Shown: in pieces, positions 25,341 to 32,534 of the stretch
Numbering within the stretch: position 1 is the stretch's first letter
Layout of the letters: every line of letters begins with the position of its first letter
NCBI GenBank assembly: GCA_947381435.1
Contig: CANCVE010000044.1
Coordinates: forward strand, 1 to 32,534
Length of the DNA: 32,534 nt
Direction: 5' to 3'
DNA from: Chitinophagaceae bacterium
GTDB lineage: Bacteria > Bacteroidota > Bacteroidia > Chitinophagales > Chitinophagaceae
Position numbers and translations under genes: made by a program
The notes under the pieces: model-generated
What the model was told of the DNA's origin: nothing
The model's database searches: none
The model's input: only the letters and a program-made list of their open reading frames with translations

Positions 25341-27803
25341 TCAATTAAACGGTACATCTAGTTTTAAACTGATATTCCTCCCCATATTATAAATGCCATC
25401 TACACCCGTTTTTGGATTGGGGTAAGAGTAAAAGTATTTCAACCTGCTAAGGTGATCTTGGTAAGCCACATCAAACAAATTGTTGCCCATGAGGTAAATA
25501 CTGAATAGTGTTTTGTTGGCCTTGTTGGTAATGCTGCCACCCACACCCGCATTAAACAGGGTGTAACCAGGCGTTGCTGTCTCGGTATTGCAAGCCAGAT
25601 ACGCCCTGTTTTGCGCCCCAAAAAACTCTAGCTGTGCCTTGACAAATCCTTTTACGATGTGTAGTTTCTTGTTACTAAAATCTAACCGTAACTCGGTAGT
25701 GCCATGTGCAGGCGAAATTTGTGGTAGGTATTTGGCACTATCCGAAACTGGCTTGCCCGCCACACCTTTATTCTCTGCATAAACAAGAGAAATACTGTTT
25801 TCGAAATGAAGGGACTTTATAGGATGAATGTCCACACTACATTCTCCCCCATACAAATGTGCCCTTGCTGCCTGAAATTGGAAAGTCTGATTGCCTAGAA
25901 CAAGCTCCAAATCGCTACCATCGGGATTGGTAAGCTTTTGGTTGTAGATATAATTCTCAATATTATTATTAAACAAATCAAGAGAAGCCACCACATATTT
26001 TCCAGAATAAAGAATGCCTAAATCTTGCTGCCAGCTAAACTCTGGCTTAAAGTCTGGATTGCCCAACTGATAAATATTTGTTCCTGGATGAACGCCATTG
26101 GCAGAAACCTCTGCAATGTTTGGCGCACGATAGCCTCTACCAATATTTGCTTTGATAGAAAGACGAGAAGAAAAATTATAAGTGGCACCGAGGCTACCCG
26201 AAAAACCAGAGAAAGTTTTGGTGTAATTAGAAAAAACCTTTGTGCCGCCCACCGTATCTGCACCATAAACAGGCATATCGAAACCTGTGATAGGGTTTGT
26301 TTTAGCATAGAGTTCATCGTTTTTAAAGGAACGCATATCAAAACGAACGCCACCAGCCACATCTAGTTTGCCATACGATTTCTTTGCAGTAACAAAAGGA
26401 CCAATATCAAACTGCTGATAGTTAGGCACAATAAACTCTGTACCATCGGTTGCCTTGTTGTGCTGGTTCATACCATTAATGCCCGCGGTAATATTCCAAT
26501 CATTAAATTCTTTGAAAGAATATTTTATGTCATAATTAAAAGTATTCAGTTGCAAATACAAGGCTGGGATGTCATTTAAAACAGGATGACCATATTCTCG
26601 GCGAATACTCTTTTGATAACCAAGATTCACGAGCAAATGATTGCCATCTCCCACTATCAAATCATTACTCCAATAAACCCTAAAATGCTGTACATGCTGA
26701 TGCAATTTCTCGATAGTGTAACTCTTTAGATCATTATCCGAAACTATTTGGCGGACAGTATCTTCCTCAGTAATCTGCCTCGTAAATCGATGTGTGGCAC
26801 TATCCCTGCTGCCATCGGGTATCTCTTGCAAATCATTATAGACAACAACATTCAGGTGAGAAAAGCCCCAATTGCGGTGAATACCAATGGACGCATTAGC
26901 ATCTGTTTCTTTGAAACCTGTACCAAATACACGACCATCATATCTGTTTTGATAATCTGCCGCTTGCTTGTGCGATATACGCGCCTGCCATTCCAAACCA
27001 TTCTTGGTCTGGCTTAAATAAGCAGAACCACCAATGTATTTATTGTTACTTTGATAATCTAATACCGCATTGCCCACCATCTTTCCATCTGGTGCAGGCT
27101 GTGTAGGAATGATATTCACCACACCAGCCAATGCATCCGAGCCATAACTTAAACTCGCAGGGCCTTTAATAATCTCCACCTTTTCTTCGCTATACTGATC
27201 TACTTCTATGCCGTGTTCATCGCCCCATTGTTGCCCCTCTTGCCGCACACCATCATACAAAGTAAGGATTCTGTTGTAACCCAAACCTCTAATAAACGGC
27301 TTAGAAACATTGGGGCCAGTAGTAACGGCACGCACACCCGGAATCTTTACCAATGCATCGATGGCATTAGTAGCAAGATTAGTAACCAGATAATCGTGAC
27401 TAACAGAAACAATTGGCACAGGATTACGCTTAATAAGGGTGGCTTTAGATACGCCGGTAACTACCACTTCACCTTCGTCTACAAAACTTTCAACCAATTG
27501 AAAATTGAAATGAGCGCCTTCTGTAAGATTAATATTTTGCGTGATTGATTTATAGCCTACTAGTTTCACCTCTACCAAATACTTTCCAGAAGGAAGATTG
27601 GTGAATTTGTAATGACCAGAGGTATCAGTGGCTTGGCCCTTTTTTAAATCGATAATACTAATAGTTGCTCCGTATAAACCATTGTTCTTGCTGTCGGTAA
27701 CTGTGCCCGATAAGGAAGCATTGCCTTTGCGAGAGGTATTGTTTTGAGATATTCCATGTATGGAAATCAATATTGCGAATACGCAATAGAATAATTTATT
27801 CAT
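25341..27803 (-). CDS. TonB-dependent outer-membrane receptor
   Basis: 820 residues: signal peptide (FYCVFAILISIHGISQ), a carboxypeptidase-regulatory-like domain (SLSGTVTDSKNNGLYGATISI...), a TonB-box-like segment (GEVVVTGVSKA), a plug (AIDALVKIPGVRAVTTGPNVSKPFIRGLG, then YDGVRQEGQQWGDEHGIEVDQ and VEIIKGPASLSYGSDALAGVVNII) and a beta-barrel ending in a terminal Phe region (RNISLKLDVPFN). The EGQQWGDEHG plug motif and the small His/Cys protein upstream suggest a metal such as zinc or copper, or a metal chelate, but this is inference. It is not SusC-type: no SusD follows. It is probably co-transcribed with the 109-residue gene 117 nt upstream. Confidence 0.92.
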   Translation of the reverse strand: MNKLFYCVFAILISIHGISQNNTSRKGNASLSGTVTDSKNNGLYGATISIIDLKKGQATDTSGHYKFTNLPSGKYLVEVKLVGYKSITQNINLTEGAHFNFQLVESFVDEGEVVVTGVSKATLIKRNPVPIVSVSHDYLVTNLATNAIDALVKIPGVRAVTTGPNVSKPFIRGLGYNRILTLYDGVRQEGQQWGDEHGIEVDQYSEEKVEIIKGPASLSYGSDALAGVVNIIPTQPAPDGKMVGNAVLDYQSNNKYIGGSAYLSQTKNGLEWQARISHKQAADYQNRYDGRVFGTGFKETDANASIGIHRNWGFSHLNVVVYNDLQEIPDGSRDSATHRFTRQITEEDTVRQIVSDNDLKSYTIEKLHQHVQHFRVYWSNDLIVGDGNHLLVNLGYQKSIRREYGHPVLNDIPALYLQLNTFNYDIKYSFKEFNDWNITAGINGMNQHNKATDGTEFIVPNYQQFDIGPFVTAKKSYGKLDVAGGVRFDMRSFKNDELYAKTNPITGFDMPVYGADTVGGTKVFSNYTKTFSGFSGSLGATYNFSSRLSIKANIGRGYRAPNIAEVSANGVHPGTNIYQLGNPDFKPEFSWQQDLGILYSGKYVVASLDLFNNNIENYIYNQKLTNPDGSDLELVLGNQTFQFQAARAHLYGGECSVDIHPIKSLHFENSISLVYAENKGVAGKPVSDSAKYLPQISPAHGTTELRLDFSNKKLHIVKGFVKAQLEFFGAQNRAYLACNTETATPGYTLFNAGVGGSITNKANKTLFSIYLMGNNLFDVAYQDHLSRLKYFYSYPNPKTGVDGIYNMGRNISLKLDVPFN

Positions 27804-27920
27804 TGTATAAATTTAAGAGTAGGCAATTGCAACAGTAATAGTGCAATAGCAATCAGAAATTTGGAAGTAAGTGAGAATTAATCAATCAATTACAAGGAAA
27901 AGAATTCCTTTAATTATGAA

Positions 27921-28250
27921 TTATGCGGTGGCAGGCGGTCCCCGCAAATGTGTGGAATATGTGGGGGATGTATAAATACTATTGTATCTATACGATGCAA
28001 TAGTAAGGATATAAGTAATGTTTGGCAGAGGCAATGAAGATTCTTCTACCTGTGCTAATGGAATAAAGAAATCATCTAAGCAGCCACAATCCTGTTGAGA
28101 GATGAACTTGCCATTTAATTTGCTTTTAGAGTTTGAAACACTGGTTGTAGTTTTGTGATAATGGGTATGGAAGAATAAACGCAACCTCACCTTCTCTATA
28201 AATAGAAAAAGAAGTAAGACCGCTATTATTTTTCTTGCCGTACCACGCAT
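27921..28250 (-). CDS. Small membrane or exported His/Cys protein upstream of the receptor
   Basis: 109 residues with an N-terminal hydrophobic segment (about 8-18, IIAVLLLFLFI), a His cluster FFHTHYH (His28, 30, 32), and DCGCLDDFF (Cys55, Cys57). The C-terminus is Tyr/Ser-rich and ends LRGPPATA. This arrangement of a short His- and Cys-containing protein directly before a TonB-dependent receptor recurs in Bacteroidota and is reminiscent of metal-responsive small proteins. I know no experimentally defined function. It shares its direction with the receptor and has its own promoter immediately upstream. It could be a periplasmic metal buffer or sensor; this is inference. Confidence 0.72.
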   Translation of the reverse strand: MRGTARKIIAVLLLFLFIEKVRLRLFFHTHYHKTTTSVSNSKSKLNGKFISQQDCGCLDDFFIPLAQVEESSLPLPNITYILTIASYRYNSIYTSPTYSTHLRGPPATA

Positions 28251-28269
28251 ATTGCTTTAGGGATTGCCG

Positions 28270-28299
28270 CAAATATAATAATTGCAACTTTGTTACAAA
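28270..28299 (-). promoter_or_regulatory. Promoter with internal inverted repeat, His/Cys gene and receptor
   Basis: Minus strand: -33 TTTG (plus CAAA 28296-28299), 18-nt spacer, -7 TATATTTG (plus CAAATATA 28270-28277), both exact for the Bacteroidota consensus and at a suitable distance. The -7 box is 20 nt from the ATG at 28250. Across the spacer and the -33 box lies the inverted repeat TTGCAAC-TTT-GTTACAA (28282-28298, one mismatch per arm), an apt position for a repressor. Confidence 0.6.
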
Positions 28300-28371
28300 T
28301 GTATGTCTTGCTTGAGTGGCTTCTCTCCACCGATTGTTTGCAATAGTCCATCTATCTCATTACATTTACGC

Positions 28372-29271
28372 ATGATTTCTACGCGTCATGAAGTATTCTT
28401 TCAGGTAGCCACAGAGAAGAGTTTCTCTAAGGCGGCACTAACTTTATTTATATCGCAACCTGCCATCAGTAAGCATATAAAGGCATTGGAACAAGAATAT
28501 AAAACCAAATTATTTGAACGAAAGGGATTGCATATAGAACTGACCGAAGCAGGAAGTTTACTCTACGAAAAACTATTGGAGGTAAAGAATATTCAAGAGC
28601 AAACCATTCATGACTTATCCATTTTAACCAATGCCTTACAGGCCGAAGGCAAGTTGAAACTAGGGGCAAGTACTACGGTGGCACTATATATATTGCCCAA
28701 AGTATTATCCATGTTTCATAAGCGCCATCCTAATATAGATATTACTTTATTGAACAGAAACACTGAAACGGTTTTAGAAGCACTCATCAACAAAGAGATT
28801 AACCTTGGCATTGTGGAAGGGCATAGCAAGTTATCTAATGTGGATTATACTCCATTTATAACCGATAGAGTAATTGCTGTGTGCAGTAGGAATAGCCCGA
28901 TTGCCCAAAAGAAAAAGTATAAGATTACAGATATTGTTAATCTTCCAATTGCCCTAAGGGAAAGAGGGAGTGGTACATTGGCTGCACTGAAAATAATGTT
29001 AGAAGAACAAGGAATAAAAGAAAACAACCTACTGGTTAAAGTGAAACTTGGTGGCACAGAAGCGTTGAAGAATTTTATTATTGAATCGGATTGCTTAGGT
29101 TTTCTTCCACAACGCTCTGTGATCAAAGAGATAAAATATGGAGATTTGGTAGAAGTTTATTTTGAAGGATTGAAGATAGAACGAAGCTTTTATTTTATTC
29201 AAAGGCAAGGCGAAACGAGTAATCTTAATAAAGAGTTTATTAAAAAAGCAAAGACAATCTATAATTTATAG
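28372..29271 (+). CDS. LysR-family transcriptional regulator
   Basis: 299 residues from ATG 28372. The frame is open from 28282, but the upstream part reads through the divergent promoter and is Cys/Ser-rich; MISTRHEVFFQVATEKSFSKAA is the normal LysR start. The winged helix-turn-helix spans about 5-60 (SFSKAALTLFISQPAISKHIKALEQEYKTKLFERKG). The effector domain begins near LKLGASTTVALYILPKVLSMFHKRHPNIDI (about 89-118). The overall pattern is like the CysL/CbbR group. It could control the divergent receptor operon or the threonine synthase gene downstream; the effector cannot be predicted. Confidence 0.92.
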   Translation: MISTRHEVFFQVATEKSFSKAALTLFISQPAISKHIKALEQEYKTKLFERKGLHIELTEAGSLLYEKLLEVKNIQEQTIHDLSILTNALQAEGKLKLGASTTVALYILPKVLSMFHKRHPNIDITLLNRNTETVLEALINKEINLGIVEGHSKLSNVDYTPFITDRVIAVCSRNSPIAQKKKYKITDIVNLPIALRERGSGTLAALKIMLEEQGIKENNLLVKVKLGGTEALKNFIIESDCLGFLPQRSVIKEIKYGDLVEVYFEGLKIERSFYFIQRQGETSNLNKEFIKKAKTIYNL

Positions 29272-29330
29272 TTATAGTCCATAAATAAAAAGACGCATTT
29301 AGGTTATCTAACGGGCTGTACATTTACTGC

Positions 29331-30491
29331 ATGGAACAGGTGCATTTAACACATTCTAGGGCAACTTCTTTATACTGTCCTTCTTGCAAAAAAGAGTATA
29401 ACATTCATTCAATACAAAACTTTGCTACTTGCTGCAACCAACCTTTAGTAACTAATTACAACATAAAAAACGTTTCTAAAAGCATTATCGATATTACAGA
29501 TTCATCTATGTGGAGATATGCGCAATTGTTGCCATTATTCAATAAAGACAATCTTGTTTCCTTACAAGAAGGCGGAACGCCAAACTTTCTTCTTTCAAAA
29601 GCTGCTTCTACGCTAAATATTCATAAAATATATCTTAAAGATGAAGGCGTTAATCCTACTGGTTCATTTAAGGCTAGGGGCATTAGTGTAGCAGTATCTA
29701 AAGCAAAAGAATTAGGCGTAACACACATAGTAATACCAACGGCTGGTAATGCTGGTGGTGCATTGAGTGCTTATGCCGCCAAGGCAGACGTTAAAGCAAC
29801 GGTAATCATGCCGCGACATACTAGCGAAACCTTAAAAGAAGAATGTATGTTGTATGGTGCAGAATTGATATTGCTTGATGGATTAATAGACGCTTGTGGC
29901 AAAAAGGCTGCTCAACTAAAAGAAGAAAAAGGATACTTTGATATGAGCACCCTGAAAGAACCGTACAGGCTGGAAGGAAAGAAAACCCTTGGCTACGAAA
30001 TAGCCGAACAACTTAACTGGAAATTACCCGATGTAATAATTTATCCCACCGGCGGTGGCACAGGTCTGATAGGCATGTGGAAAGCCTTTAAGGAAATGAA
30101 AGAAATGGGATGGATAAGCGGAAAACTACCCCGTATGGTAGTAGTACAAACAGAAAATTGTAACCCAATGATACAAACATTAAACAATGGCTTTATACCA
30201 GAAATGTATTTAGCCACACAGACAAAAGCATTAGGATTGGCAGTGCCAAAACCCTTTGCAACAGACTTAATTATTGATGCGGTACGTGCTAGCAACGGCA
30301 TTGGCATCAGCGTTTCGGAAGAAGAAATGGAACGCGGCATAGAAGATATAGCCGGATCGGAAGGGATATTACTTTCTCCAGAAAGCAGTGCCACTTATGT
30401 AGGACTAAAGAAACTGATCGAAAAGGATTGGATTCATGAAGACGAAACCGTTCTTTTGTTCAATACGGGGTCTTGGTATAAGTATAGATAA
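29331..30491 (+). CDS. thrC: Threonine synthase (PLP enzyme with N-terminal zinc ribbon)
   Basis: 386 residues. The N-terminus has CPSCKKEY (Cys16, Cys19) and ATCCNQPL (Cys34, Cys35), a reduced form of the zinc ribbon seen in many thrC-type proteins. The PLP-binding Lys lies in LKDEGVNPTGSFKARG, the substrate loop in PTAGNAGGALSAYAAK, and the phosphate-binding loop in YPTGGGTGLIGMW. EGILLSPESSATYVGL and VLLFNTGSWYKY complete the family pattern. The reaction is O-phosphohomoserine to threonine. The gene follows the LysR gene by 59 nt on the same strand. A related PLP lyase of the same fold is possible, because the homoserine pathway genes are not here. Confidence 0.88.
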   Translation: MEQVHLTHSRATSLYCPSCKKEYNIHSIQNFATCCNQPLVTNYNIKNVSKSIIDITDSSMWRYAQLLPLFNKDNLVSLQEGGTPNFLLSKAASTLNIHKIYLKDEGVNPTGSFKARGISVAVSKAKELGVTHIVIPTAGNAGGALSAYAAKADVKATVIMPRHTSETLKEECMLYGAELILLDGLIDACGKKAAQLKEEKGYFDMSTLKEPYRLEGKKTLGYEIAEQLNWKLPDVIIYPTGGGTGLIGMWKAFKEMKEMGWISGKLPRMVVVQTENCNPMIQTLNNGFIPEMYLATQTKALGLAVPKPFATDLIIDAVRASNGIGISVSEEEMERGIEDIAGSEGILLSPESSATYVGLKKLIEKDWIHEDETVLLFNTGSWYKYR

Positions 30492-30498
30492 GATATTT

Positions 30499-30547
30499 AG
30501 TTATGAATTATGAGATAGTTATATCTCATAATTCAAATCTCATAACT
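30499..30547. repeat. Heptad hairpin F between thrC and the TPR gene
   Basis: Seven units in register: agttatg, aattatg, agatagt, tatatct, cataatt, caaatct, cataact. The terminal units are exact reverse complements and the core ATGAGATA/TATCTCAT (8 bp) with flanking AATT on both sides makes a strong hairpin. If the unit gatattt (30492-30498) is counted, the array starts at the base after the thrC stop. Unit sequences are close to those of element C, 26 kb away. The genes are convergent. Confidence 0.82.
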
Positions 30548-30553
30548 AAACTT

Positions 30554-31486
30554 CTACCTATCCTTATAAAGCGTTGCATTATCGTAGTCGCTCTGAATAT
30601 CTTGCTCTGAATACTTTAGTGATAATCCCTTTTTGGCCTCTGCCCTATTGTAATAACTAGCCGCATTTGGATATATTTCTATCGCTTTGTCGTAGTCTTT
30701 TATTGCCTTTTGGGGTAAGTTTCTAAAAGAATACAACATTGCCCGATAGTTATAACTATTCCAATCTTTTGGATTCTTTCTTAAACATTGATTGAGTACT
30801 CGTTCTATTTTTTTGTCAGAATAATCTCCAGAATTGTACATAGTACAGGCAAGAAGAATGTAGTTTTTAGGATTAGAACTTAAACTAATTGCCTTTTTAA
30901 TATCCGAAATTGCATTGGCAAAATCTTTATTCTTGTGGTAGTAGTTTGCTCTATCAATATAGGCGCTCGGCGAATCGGGGAATAGTTTCACGGCACTATC
31001 AAACACTTGCTTTATTTGCTCTCTAGAAAAATATTTTTTAACCCCCACAGAAGGATTTAGTGCATTATAGCCACTCAATTTCCATTCACCATATCCTACA
31101 AAATCACTGTTTCCTTTTAATGATAATCGAGTCATTGTAGGTATAAACTTTCCTTCTGTCAGTTTTTCTTCTTTCAGTTCAAAATACCTTAGTTTGTCTT
31201 TATAATCAGCTTTCAAAATGGCCGTGTCATAATCCTTGATTCCTTCTACGAGCATGCTGTAATTTATTTTGGCAGACCCTCTACCAACGTATGCATCTGC
31301 ACTTTTAGGGTTTAGTAATACTGCCGTATCAAACATTTTTAAAGCTTGTTTTGCAGAGTCTCTCACCAACATTAAACGTGTACCCCATTGATAGTAGTAA
31401 GTAAACCCGTTATCAGTTTGTGCAAATAGCGAATGCACAAGTGAGAGCGTAAATAAAAGAATAAGCAGGATACTTCTTCGAATCAT
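30554..31486 (-). CDS. Secreted tetratricopeptide-repeat protein
   Basis: 310 residues from ATG 31486; the longer frame starts with a GTG that overlaps the -7 box, and the ATG gives a good signal peptide (MIRRSILLILLFTLSLVHSLFAQ). The mature part has TPR-like pairs of helices: SAKQALKMFDTAVLLNPKSADAYVGRGSA, AVKLFPDSPSAYIDRANYYHKNKDFANAISDIKKAISLSS, NPKDWNSYNYRAMLYSFRNLPQKAIKDYDKAIEIYP. TPR proteins mediate protein contacts; no enzymatic domain is attached. It has no visible operon partner. Confidence 0.85.
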   Translation of the reverse strand: MIRRSILLILLFTLSLVHSLFAQTDNGFTYYYQWGTRLMLVRDSAKQALKMFDTAVLLNPKSADAYVGRGSAKINYSMLVEGIKDYDTAILKADYKDKLRYFELKEEKLTEGKFIPTMTRLSLKGNSDFVGYGEWKLSGYNALNPSVGVKKYFSREQIKQVFDSAVKLFPDSPSAYIDRANYYHKNKDFANAISDIKKAISLSSNPKNYILLACTMYNSGDYSDKKIERVLNQCLRKNPKDWNSYNYRAMLYSFRNLPQKAIKDYDKAIEIYPNAASYYNRAEAKKGLSLKYSEQDIQSDYDNATLYKDR

Positions 31487-31542
31487 GTTTGCTGGGCTAA
31501 TTTTCTTGGCTAGTGATATACTAACGCTCAATTCTCGCAACA

Positions 31543-31550
31543 CAAATATA
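31543..31550 (-). promoter_or_regulatory. Candidate -7 box for the TPR gene
   Basis: Plus CAAATATA is TATATTTG on the minus strand, an exact TAnnTTTG, about 57 nt before the ATG. No clear TTTG at -33. Confidence 0.4.
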
Positions 31551-31685
31551 TAGATTCACTTTAAATAGGTTACTACTTAAAAGAATTTATCATCAACTAC
31601 ATAAATAGTTACCAAAATATGCTACTTACAACTTACAAAAAGTGTATGGAACTTTCCTTATATTTCGCACTAATAAGGTACAATG

Positions 31686-31893
31686 TTTGGCATCAACGTC
31701 TACTACCTTTGCCATCAACGTCTACTACCTTTGGCATCAACGTCTACTCTCTTTGCCATCGACGTCTACTACCTTTGGCATCAACGTCTACTACCTTTGA
31801 CATCGACGTCTACTTTATTTGGCATCCTGCCTACTATGTTTGCCATTCGTGTCTACTAGGTTTGCCATCAGCATCTACTCCCTTTGCCATCGG
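31686..31893. repeat. 22-bp tandem array (iteron-like)
   Basis: About nine and a half direct units of 22 bp (one of 21), consensus TTTGGCATCAACGTCTACTACC, starting at 31686, 31708, 31730, 31752, 31774, 31796, 31818, 31839, 31861 and a partial unit at 31883. The first five are nearly identical; later ones degenerate toward the right. Units alternate GGC and GCC in the first five copies, suggesting duplication of a 44-bp pair. 22 bp is about two helical turns, so equivalent positions face the same side of DNA. The array is not divisible by 3 and is unlikely to be coding. Confidence 0.88.
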
Positions 31894-31899
31894 ATTTTG

Positions 31900-31935
31900 A
31901 AAAAAGGCGCAGATAAACCAATTGTCTACCTGCGC
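31900..31935 (-). terminator. Strong terminator after the orphan T9SS domain
   Basis: On the minus strand GCGCAGGTAGAC and GTTTATCTGCGC form a 12-bp stem (two G-T pairs) with a 5-nt loop, followed by CCTTTTTT. It lies 38 nt after the stop of the orphan sorting domain and just before the 22-bp array, so it would have ended transcription of the original gene. Confidence 0.85.
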
Positions 31936-31972
31936 ATTGGGCTAAATTTATTGTAAGATAATCCTTCTTACA

Positions 31973-32224
31973 TTAGTTTTTAATAAACTGCTTTTGTTGT
32001 ATAGCCTCGCCTTTAATAACGACATAGCAACTTCCTTTTGTTAAGTTATCTATTGCTAATGAAACATTATGTGTAACAGTTACAAGCTGTACATTTTGGA
32101 GTTTTACCAACTTACCTACTATATTCATTATTCGTACTAATGCTGTTTCGCAATTAGCATTTACTACAGTAACATTCAAAGCATACTGAGCAGGAATTAA
32201 GAAAATGTTTAGTTTAATAGTGCA
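31973..32224 (-). pseudogene. Orphan T9SS type A sorting domain (truncated gene)
   Basis: About 83 codons read TIKLNIFLIPAQYALNVTVV, then ALVRIMNIVGKLVKLQN, then IDNLTKGSCYVVIKGE and QQKQFIKN at the end. This matches a complete type A T9SS C-terminal sorting domain (usual LNIFPNPA, GKLV, L.KGSY, KF.K motifs). The frame is closed upstream by TAG at 32225-32227, and no cargo domain or signal peptide precedes it in this or other frames that I could see. The first possible start is a TTG at 32179, inside the domain. The gene is probably a remnant after deletion or rearrangement of the N-terminal part; its terminator is intact. Confidence 0.75.
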
Positions 32225-32534
32225 CTATTCGACCAAATAATCAACCTCTTCAACTGTCATCCCGGAGGGATCTCACTAAAAATGGGCTGGTTATTTTATT
32301 TGCTAAAAATTGTCTGAATCAGGATATTTAGGATTAATGAGCTTTTAATCCTAAAATCTTGTAAATCCTGATTCAAACAATTGAAACAGGGCAAACGCAT
32401 TTAATTTTTTTTATACCACATAGCCACAGTAGGCACATAGCTTTTATTATTTCAGGCAGATAAAACGCTTCGCTTTAAGTAAAAAATTAGGGTTACTGTT
32501 TCCAAGTTATATAACTTGCGTAGAGGCATCTTGC
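32225..32534. other. Repeat-rich stretch without gene
   Basis: No ORF with coding character. It contains ATCCCGGAGGGAT (about 32259-32271), a small palindrome; the hairpin element at 32309-32381; CACATAG...CACATAG (about 32420-32438); and AACGCTTCGCTTTAAG near 32466. Together they look like pieces of dispersed intergenic repeats. Confidence 0.5.
32309..32381. repeat. Imperfect palindrome of GAATCAGGAT type
   Basis: The left arm ATTGTCTGAATCAGGATA...TTTAGGATTAA and the right arm (reverse complement ATTGTTTGAATCAGGATTT...TTTAGGATTAA) pair over about 29 positions; the right arm has about 8 extra nt. The loop is 7 nt. From memory, this AATCAGGATTTACAGGATTTTAGGATTAA type of palindrome is dispersed in many Bacteroidota genomes; no transposase is present. 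Confidence 0.7.

Noticed and set aside
28282-28371. Longer N-terminus for the LysR protein (start at 28282)
   Set aside because: It lies in the divergent promoter, is rich in Cys and Ser, and precedes a typical LysR start at 28372.
31619-31900. ORF of 93 codons through the 22-bp array
   Set aside because: The 22-bp period shifts frame at each unit, so the protein is only an accident of missing stops. No homology recognised.

Overview
The window looks like an AT-rich chromosomal segment of a Bacteroidota bacterium, probably Chitinophagaceae. The evidence is a SusC/SusD pair with a DUF1735 lipoprotein, two type IX secretion (T9SS) sorting domains, the gliding-motility ATPase GldA, a short Bacteroidota-type primary sigma factor, weak Shine-Dalgarno signals, and several -7 boxes of the Bacteroidota form TAnnTTTG. 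The family assignment is inference. I see no rRNA, tRNA, prophage, transposase or CRISPR array.

Layout. Positions 1-6507 (+): the 3' part of a DUF2264 gene, a secreted thioredoxin-like protein, an M3 metallopeptidase, a decayed fibronectin-like pseudogene and a secreted GH51 arabinofuranosidase. Positions 6652-13552 (-): rpoD, then a susC-susD-DUF1735 operon read right to left. Positions 13957-17017: folD (+) facing queE and purD (-). Positions 17156-20461 (-): a T9SS cargo protein, a DnaJ/CbpA-type chaperone, and a small-gene cluster (acidic protein, SHOCT protein, a 59-residue ORF). Positions 20954-24918 (-): a 76-residue protein, a DivIC/FtsB-like protein, enolase, GldA and a lipoprotein. 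Positions 25341-28250 (-): a TonB-dependent receptor with a small His/Cys protein upstream, divergent from a LysR regulator (+) that is followed by threonine synthase (+). Positions 30554-32224 (-): a secreted TPR protein and an orphan T9SS sorting domain. The last 300 bases hold repeat debris.

The most unusual content is non-coding. At least six intergenic regions directly behind stop codons carry arrays of degenerate 7-bp units, mostly folded into long imperfect hairpins. The 7-base register persists although the unit sequence differs at each locus. Two arrays end at the base next to a minus-strand stop codon. An eighth or ninth heptad run lies inside queE, where 63 nt (9 x 7) would add 21 residues without breaking frame. 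Two separate tandem arrays are also present: a 42-bp array ending in an 18-bp hairpin beside a G-quadruplex-type tract, and a 22-bp iteron-like array next to the orphan T9SS domain.

How the genes may work together: the left end and the Sus operon suggest uptake and breakdown of polysaccharide and peptide, with T9SS and gliding functions typical of the phylum. folD, purD and queE are one-carbon, purine and 7-deazapurine genes. The TonB receptor and its His/Cys partner look like one uptake unit under a promoter that carries an inverted repeat between its two boxes. All functions rest on reading motifs; no database search was run.
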